64,000 nt of DNA, taken from contig NZ_JACHBR010000001.1 of NCBI RefSeq assembly GCF_014200435.1, positions 3,131,501 through 3,195,500 on the forward strand, written 5' to 3'. Under the pieces are notes generated by a model. That model was not told where the DNA came from and did no database searches. It was given only the letters and a program-made list of their open reading frames with translations. Of the stretch, positions 59,401-64,000 are shown in pieces (within the stretch, counting starts at the first letter, position 1; each line of letters starts with the position of its first letter). The position numbers and the translations under genes are program-made. This DNA comes from Sphaerisporangium krabiense (lineage in GTDB: Bacteria > Actinomycetota > Actinomycetes > Streptosporangiales > Streptosporangiaceae).

Positions 59401-60128
59401 CCGCCGTCGTCCTCGGCTCGGCGCGCACCCACCTGCGCCAGCAGGGCATGACGCCGCTGACGTGGATGACCGGCGGGGTGCTGCCCGTCTGCCTGGCGTG
59501 GATCCTGCACGTCAAGACCGGCGAGTCCGGGCTGCGGCTCGTCGCCGGGGTCAGCGCCGCCGCCATGATCGACACCGTGGCGATCCTCATCGTGTTCGCC
59601 GTCCTGTTCGAGCGCCAGTGGAACACGCTGGAGATGGCCGCCGCCGCGCCCCGGGGCGTCCTGCCCATGCTCGCCGGGCGGTTCCTCGGCATCGCCGTGC
59701 AGGCCCTGCCGTCGCTCGTCGTCAGCGGCGTCTTCGTCCAGCTCGTCTGGGGCGGCGTCAGGATCGACCGGCCGCTGCCCACGCTGCTCGGCATGCTCGT
59801 CCTCACGGTGTCCGTCGTGGTCGTCATGCTCCCGCTCGCGGTCACCGTGCTCCGGTTCCGCTACGCCGCCGGCATGACCAACGGCGTGCCCGCCCTGCTG
59901 CTCGCGGTCAGCGGCGCGCTGATCCCCATCTGGCAGATGCCGCCGCTCCTGCAGAGCTGGGCCAGGGCGCTGCCGCTCACGTGGGCCGTGGACGCCGTCG
60001 AGGGCGGCGACTGGAACGACCTCGGCGTCGCGACCGCCCTCGCGGCGGCGTGGGCCGTGGTGGGCGCCGCGCTGTTCCACCTGGCCCTGCGCGGCATGCG
60101 CGGCGAGCCCGACGCCTACCGGATGTGA
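59397..60128 (+). CDS. ABC-2 type transporter permease
   Basis: A 243-aa protein with six predicted helices and an ABC-2 layout (ERQWNTLEMAAAAPRG, the conserved coupling helix; PLPLTWAVDAVEGG-like end). GTG at 59397 overlaps the ATPase stop by 4 bp. It pairs with the next permease to form the export channel. Confidence 0.85.
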   Translation: MTAVVLGSARTHLRQQGMTPLTWMTGGVLPVCLAWILHVKTGESGLRLVAGVSAAAMIDTVAILIVFAVLFERQWNTLEMAAAAPRGVLPMLAGRFLGIAVQALPSLVVSGVFVQLVWGGVRIDRPLPTLLGMLVLTVSVVVVMLPLAVTVLRFRYAAGMTNGVPALLLAVSGALIPIWQMPPLLQSWARALPLTWAVDAVEGGDWNDLGVATALAAAWAVVGAALFHLALRGMRGEPDAYRM

Positions 60129-60132
60129 CGCG

Positions 60133-60888
60133 ATGAACCGCGTGCTCACCCACGCCTGGCTGTCCTACAAGGGCCTGTTCACCTGGCTCAACCCGTGGGG
60201 GTACCTGTCGTCGCGCATCGTGCGCCCGCTGGCCCTCGGCGCGGTGTTCGTCTCGCTCGGCGGGGGCGCCTTCGCCGACCGGGAACGGCTGCTGGTCGGC
60301 GCGACGCTGCTCACGATGTCCGGCAGCGTCCTGCTCGGCGTCGGCCTCGCGGTCGGCAACGAGCGCGGGTACAACACGATGGGCGGCCTCCTGGCCGCGC
60401 CGCACCGCCTCCCGGGCACGCTCGTCGTCCGGGCGCTCCCGCACGTGGTCGACGGCCTGATCACCACCGCGATGACCGCGGCCATCGTGGCGGGCCTGTT
60501 CGGCATCTCCCTGGACGCCGGCCAGTGGCTGCGGCTCGCCGCCGCGGTGGCGGCCGTCGGGCTGAGCGGTGCGGGCCTCGGCCTGGCCGCCTCCTCCTAC
60601 GCCGTGCGCTACCGCGACGTGTTCCTCGTGCCGAACCTGTCCCAGGTCGCGCTGATCGGACTGTCCGGCGCGCTGGTGGAGGTGGAGCACCTGCCGGAGG
60701 TCCTGCGGTGGGTGTCGGCCGTCCTGCCCGTGCACCACGCGATGGAGGCGGTCGCCCCGGGCGGCGGCCTGGCCGCCGGGCTCGCCGCCGAACTGCTCGT
60801 CGGCGTGGCCTGGGGGGCCGCCGGCTGCGCGCTCATCACCTGGACCGCGCGCCTGGCGCGCACGCGCGGTTCGTTCGACCTGACCTGA
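60133..60888 (+). CDS. ABC-2 type transporter permease
   Basis: A 251-aa six-helix permease (NERGYNTMGGLLAAPHRLPGT coupling helix, LPEVLRWVSAVLPVHHAMEAV). It starts 4 bp after the first permease. With the ATPase and its partner it would export the product or act in self-resistance. Confidence 0.85.
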   Translation: MNRVLTHAWLSYKGLFTWLNPWGYLSSRIVRPLALGAVFVSLGGGAFADRERLLVGATLLTMSGSVLLGVGLAVGNERGYNTMGGLLAAPHRLPGTLVVRALPHVVDGLITTAMTAAIVAGLFGISLDAGQWLRLAAAVAAVGLSGAGLGLAASSYAVRYRDVFLVPNLSQVALIGLSGALVEVEHLPEVLRWVSAVLPVHHAMEAVAPGGGLAAGLAAELLVGVAWGAAGCALITWTARLARTRGSFDLT

Positions 60889-60914
60889 TGGCATGGACTG
60901 GAGGGTGAACCGAC

Positions 60915-61601
60915 GTGTCCGACGTTCTCGATGCGCTCGACAAGCTCGACGTGGACTGGACGAACCTGCCCGAGACGCACCGCACGACCCGTGAGATCCT
61001 CGCCGAGCTGGCCGCCGACCGGCGGACGCTGCGGACGATGATCGACCGGGTCCGCGAGACGCCGTCGCTGCTGGCGCTGTGCGAACGGCACCGCCTGCTC
61101 GACAAGATCGTCGTGCACGACGCCCCGAACGGCGTGCGGCTGCGCGTCCACATCTCCACCAAGGAGCACCGCGACCGCCCGCACGACCACCGGTTCTCCT
61201 TCACCAGCAGGATCCTCACCGGCGCCTACCGGCACACCCGCCACGAGCTGGTCGGCGAGCTGGACGAGTCCGTCCCCTGGCACGTGCAGGACGACGTCGA
61301 CGCGGTGCTGTCCGAGGCCAAGGCGGTGCCGCGCTTCGTCACCCGGCAGACCGCGGGCAGCACGTACTCGCTGCACCACACCGAGGTCCACACCACCTTC
61401 ACCACGCCCGACACCGTCTCGCTGTTCCTGCGCGGCCCCTCCGAGAAGGACCGCTCGCTGATCACCGAGCGGGAGACCGGGCGGCTGTGGTGGCGGTACG
61501 GCGCGGACAAGGAACGGCAGGACCGCCGCGCCCGCAAGCAGATGCAGCCGGCGGAGTTCGAGGAACTGGTCGGCCGGCTGCACCGGCTCGACGTGATCTG
61601 A
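60915..61601 (+). CDS. Conserved His-rich protein, cupin-like, function unknown (copy 1)
   Basis: A 228-aa soluble protein. The core has DKIVVHDAPNGVRLRVHIS, RPHDHRFSFTSRILTGAYRHT and YSLHHTEVHTTFTTPDTVSLFLRG. The paired H-x-H and later His residues are spaced as in a cupin barrel metal site, but I cannot place the family. The next gene is a clear paralogue, so the pair arose by duplication. GTG at 60915 follows GGAGGGTGAACC. Confidence 0.6.
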   Translation: MSDVLDALDKLDVDWTNLPETHRTTREILAELAADRRTLRTMIDRVRETPSLLALCERHRLLDKIVVHDAPNGVRLRVHISTKEHRDRPHDHRFSFTSRILTGAYRHTRHELVGELDESVPWHVQDDVDAVLSEAKAVPRFVTRQTAGSTYSLHHTEVHTTFTTPDTVSLFLRGPSEKDRSLITERETGRLWWRYGADKERQDRRARKQMQPAEFEELVGRLHRLDVI

Positions 61602-61615
61602 CGGGGGACGCGCAC

Positions 61616-62314
61616 GTGACTTCCATCCAGACCTCCGGGACCCGCCCCGTGCCCACCGAGGACGAGATCCTGGCCGTGATGCACGACCTGCCCGCGGTGA
61701 ACTGGGACGACATCGAGGACGCCGCCCGGGTCACCCACGAGATCGCCCACCGGCTCGGCGACGACCGCGCGCTGCTCGCCGCCCTCGTGGACCGGGTGCC
61801 CGGGGTGCCCGCGCTGCGGGAGAAGTGCGAGTGCCACGCCCTCGACGACAAGATCGTCATCTGGGACGAGCCGGAGAAGGGCCTGCGCATCCGGCTGCGG
61901 CTGGCCAACACCGACCAGTACGAACGGGTGCACAACCACCGCTACTCGTTCACCGCCTACCTGCTGCACGGCGTCTACCACCACACGCTGTACGCCACCG
62001 ACCAGGTCCTGGACGAGAACGCCGACGTCAGCCGGTTCTGGCCGTACTTCGTGCGCGAGGAGCGCACCGGCGACGTGATCACCCTGCACCACGAGCAGCT
62101 GCACACCACCATCACCGACCCGGACACGATCTCGCTCATGATCCAGAGCCCCGCCCAGAAGCGCAGGGCCTTCATGATCAGAAGGTCGGACGGCCACGTG
62201 TGGTGGCGTCTCGGCGCGGCCGACGAGGACGACGCCCGCAAACGCGAGATCCGCATGCCCGACGAGCGCTTCACCTACTGGCGCGACCGCCTCGCGCACC
62301 TGGGCGTCCTGTGA
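61616..62314 (+). CDS. Conserved His-rich protein, cupin-like, function unknown (copy 2)
   Basis: A 232-aa paralogue of the previous protein, sharing DDKIVIWDEPEKGLRIRLRL, VHNHRYSFTAYLLHGVYHHT, ITLHHEQLHTTITDPDTISLM and the VWWRLGA end. The conserved His set in both copies argues for a metal-dependent enzyme, perhaps an oxygenase. GTG at 61616; its stop overlaps the next start (GTGA). Confidence 0.6.
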   Translation: MTSIQTSGTRPVPTEDEILAVMHDLPAVNWDDIEDAARVTHEIAHRLGDDRALLAALVDRVPGVPALREKCECHALDDKIVIWDEPEKGLRIRLRLANTDQYERVHNHRYSFTAYLLHGVYHHTLYATDQVLDENADVSRFWPYFVREERTGDVITLHHEQLHTTITDPDTISLMIQSPAQKRRAFMIRRSDGHVWWRLGAADEDDARKREIRMPDERFTYWRDRLAHLGVL

Positions 62315-63120
62315 ACGACCTGCTCCCCGCCACCGGCACGACCGACCGGGTCCTCGTAACCCCGGCGACGCCGGCCGGCACGTCCGGGACACCCGGTACG
62401 TCCGGCGTGACCCGGCTGGACTACGGGCCCGGCGAGCGTCAGCACGTGCTGGTCTACCGGCCCGCCACTCCCGCCAGGGCCGCGGTGGTGCTCGTGCACG
62501 GCGGCTTCTGGCGTCCGGAGAAGGACGCGGCGAGCATGGAGGCCGCCTGCCTGGACCTCGCCGCGCGCGGGGTCCTCGCCGCGAGCGCCGAGTACCGGAC
62601 CGTGGGCGCGGGCGGCGAGTGGCCGGGCTGCGCCGACGACGTGACGGCGGCCGTGCGGGCGCTGTGCGAGAGCTCCGGCGTGCCGCTCGCGGCGACCGTC
62701 CTCGCCGGGCACTCGGCGGGCGGGCACCTCGCCCTGGTCGCCGCCACGCGCCTCGGCGGGCTCGGCGCCGTGGCCGGCCTGGCCCCGATCACCGACCTGG
62801 AGGCCGCAGAACGCGACGACCTCGGCACGGGGGCCGTGCGCGGCCTGCTCGGCGGCCGGGCCGCCGCCGAACGGCCGGACGCGTCCCCGCTGCGCGGCCC
62901 GGCGCCCGGCTGCCCGGTACTGCTCGTGCACGGCGCCGCCGACCAGGCCGTCCCGGTCTCCCAGACCACCTCCTACGCCGACGCCGTGCGCGCGAAGGGC
63001 GGACGGGTCCGGGTCCGCCTGATCCCGGAGGCCCGCCACATGCACCTGGTCAAACCCGGCCGCCCGGCCTGGCGGGACGTGTCCGACGAGCTCCTGTCCC
63101 TCACCGGGAACCTCCGATGA
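62311..63120 (+). CDS. Alpha/beta hydrolase (kynurenine formamidase/esterase-like)
   Basis: A 269-aa hydrolase with the HGGFWRP oxyanion motif, nucleophile elbow AGHSAGGHLAL, Asp in VHGAADQAVP and His near ARHMHL. An N-terminal Thr/Gly/Pro-rich stretch (TPATPAGTSGTPG) precedes the fold. It may hydrolyse an ester or amide in the cluster product. GTG at 62311 overlaps the previous stop and the stop overlaps the formyltransferase start. Confidence 0.85.
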   Translation: MNDLLPATGTTDRVLVTPATPAGTSGTPGTSGVTRLDYGPGERQHVLVYRPATPARAAVVLVHGGFWRPEKDAASMEAACLDLAARGVLAASAEYRTVGAGGEWPGCADDVTAAVRALCESSGVPLAATVLAGHSAGGHLALVAATRLGGLGAVAGLAPITDLEAAERDDLGTGAVRGLLGGRAAAERPDASPLRGPAPGCPVLLVHGAADQAVPVSQTTSYADAVRAKGGRVRVRLIPEARHMHLVKPGRPAWRDVSDELLSLTGNLR

Positions 63121-63974
63121 CCGCCGCGCCGCTTCTCGACGGGCGGCCGCGGCCGTTGCGGGTGATGGCGCTGGTCTCGGCCACGGGGGCGAACCTGACG
63201 ACCACCCTGGAGCTGGCCGCGGAGCGCCCCGACCTGCTGCGGGTCGTGCTCGTCGCCTCCGACCGCGAGCGGGCGGGCGCGCTGGACGTCGCGGCCCGCG
63301 CGGGGGTGCCCACCTGGCCGGGCCGGTTCGCCGCCGAGTGCGGCAACCACCGCGCGTGCGTCACCGAGGAGGACCGCGCCGCCTACCGGGCGCGCGCCGA
63401 GGCGTTCCACGACCGCCTGCTCGCCCGGGTGCGGGAGTTCGAGCGCGCGGACGGCGAGATCGACCTCGTCGTGCTGGCCTACCACCGCTGGATCCACGGC
63501 GGCTTCCTCGCCCACTTCCGCGACCGGATCATCAACCAGCACCCCGGCGACCTGGCGTCCCTGGACGGCTCCGGCGCGCGTGCCCTGGTCGGGATGGACC
63601 CGGTGGGCGTCGCGCTGCGCCGGGGCGACACGGCCACCCGCACCTCGACGTTCCTGGTCGACGACACCCACGACGGCGGCCCCGTCCTCGCCCGCGGCCC
63701 CGCGCTGGAGTACCACGGCCCGAGGCCGCCGTCCCGCGAGGACGTCGACGCGCACGAGCGGCGCCAGAAGGCGCACAGCGACCGCCCGGTCCTGCGCTGG
63801 GTCCTCACCGCGCTCGCCGAGGGCCGCCTCGCCCTCGACCCGTCCCGCCCCCGCCCGGACGGCACCGCGGCGGTCCTGCTGGACGGCGCCGAGACCCCTC
63901 TCGGCGGCCACGACCTCGCCGCGGACCCCACCCACGAGCAGGACCGTGCCGGGGCGAAGGCGGGTGCCTCGTGA
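63117..63974 (+). CDS. Formyltransferase-fold protein (PurN/GART-like)
   Basis: A 285-aa protein with the formyltransferase fold: MALVSATGANLTTTLELA at the phosphate-binding start, DLVVLAYHRWIHGGFLAHFRDRIINQHPGDL with the catalytic N-x-H motif, and a later D (TFLVDDTHDGGPVLARG), as in GART. It may transfer a one-carbon unit from formyl-folate to an amine of the product. ATG at 63117 overlaps the previous stop (ATGA). Confidence 0.82.
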   Translation: MTAAPLLDGRPRPLRVMALVSATGANLTTTLELAAERPDLLRVVLVASDRERAGALDVAARAGVPTWPGRFAAECGNHRACVTEEDRAAYRARAEAFHDRLLARVREFERADGEIDLVVLAYHRWIHGGFLAHFRDRIINQHPGDLASLDGSGARALVGMDPVGVALRRGDTATRTSTFLVDDTHDGGPVLARGPALEYHGPRPPSREDVDAHERRQKAHSDRPVLRWVLTALAEGRLALDPSRPRPDGTAAVLLDGAETPLGGHDLAADPTHEQDRAGAKAGAS

Positions 63975-64000
63975 CCGCGCTCGCCGACGCCGCCCTCGAC
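63971..64000 (+). CDS. Start of a further cluster gene, cut by the window edge
   Basis: GTG 63971 overlaps the formyltransferase stop (GTGA) and opens a frame VTALADAALD that runs off the window. By spacing it belongs to the same operon. The product cannot be judged from ten residues. Confidence 0.5.
   Translation, partial: MTALADAALD

Overview
The window is about 72% GC (estimated by eye), densely coded and full of 4-bp ATGA/GTGA gene overlaps and GTG/TTG starts. Gene content points to a filamentous actinomycete: an XRE (DUF5753)/DUF397 pair, an ATP-binding regulator with an N-terminal MEDS domain, a multidomain secreted chitinase, PadR/TetR/MarR/IclR/GntR regulators and CATRA-type conflict genes. 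A Streptosporangiales member is my best guess; the genus cannot be fixed from the sequence alone. No rRNA, tRNA, CRISPR array, replication origin or intact insertion sequence was seen.

Layout. 1-6.5 kb holds a methyltransferase, a small coiled-coil protein, a large-subunit catalase, and a minus-strand run MgtC / metal-receptor / FhuF-like. 6.7-10.3 kb holds a secreted GH18 chitinase under a 17-bp palindrome and a secreted SGNH esterase. 10.4-15.9 kb is a 5-oxoprolinase locus (MFS transporter, PxpA, PxpB, PxpC, DUF1445 protein) divergent from a GntR regulator. 16-24.7 kb is general chromosome: phosphoesterase, membrane proteins, MEDS/HATPase regulator, PadR regulator plus methyltransferase, a monooxygenase-truncated haemoglobin chimera, an XRE/DUF397 pair bracketed by inverted 68-bp repeats, and a MetE-like protein.

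24.8-29.5 kb (minus strand) is a compact tryptophan-to-kynurenine operon: formamidase-like hydrolase, SDR lacking its catalytic Tyr, aminotransferase, AurF-like diiron oxygenase and tryptophan 2,3-dioxygenase. There is no kynureninase, so it looks like a small biosynthetic operon rather than plain catabolism.

29.9-36.3 kb is a conflict (defence) island made of two units. The first is a ubiquitin-like cassette: a 53-aa small protein, an E2-like protein, an E1/ThiF-like protein, and a JAB/JAMM peptidase fused to a second E2-like domain. The second is a winged-helix/BTAD (SARP-type) regulator fused to a ThsA-type macro domain, followed by a CATRA-associated small protein and a CATRA-TIR protein.

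37.8-49.6 kb holds a GT2 glycosyltransferase, a structured RNA leader before a small membrane protein, and one long minus-strand catabolic locus: dipeptide-type ABC importer, IclR regulator, DapA-like aldolase, SDR, PIG-L deacetylase and enolase-superfamily dehydratase, with a palindromic operator upstream of the binding protein. 49.8-54 kb holds a DUF433/DUF5615 toxin-antitoxin-like pair and two divergent regulator/target pairs (TetR/SDR and MarR/EamA) with clear operators.

54.1 kb to the right edge is the most unusual region: a TldD-like protease divergent from what reads as a RiPP-like cluster. Its parts are a 16-codon acidic peptide behind a near-perfect ribosome binding site (the frame continues after a TGA to FPFECAGVV), a nucleotidyltransferase fused to a PqqD-like RRE domain, a NagA-like amidohydrolase, an ABC-2 exporter, two paralogous proteins with conserved histidines, an alpha/beta hydrolase and a formyltransferase-like protein. 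The cluster runs off the window.
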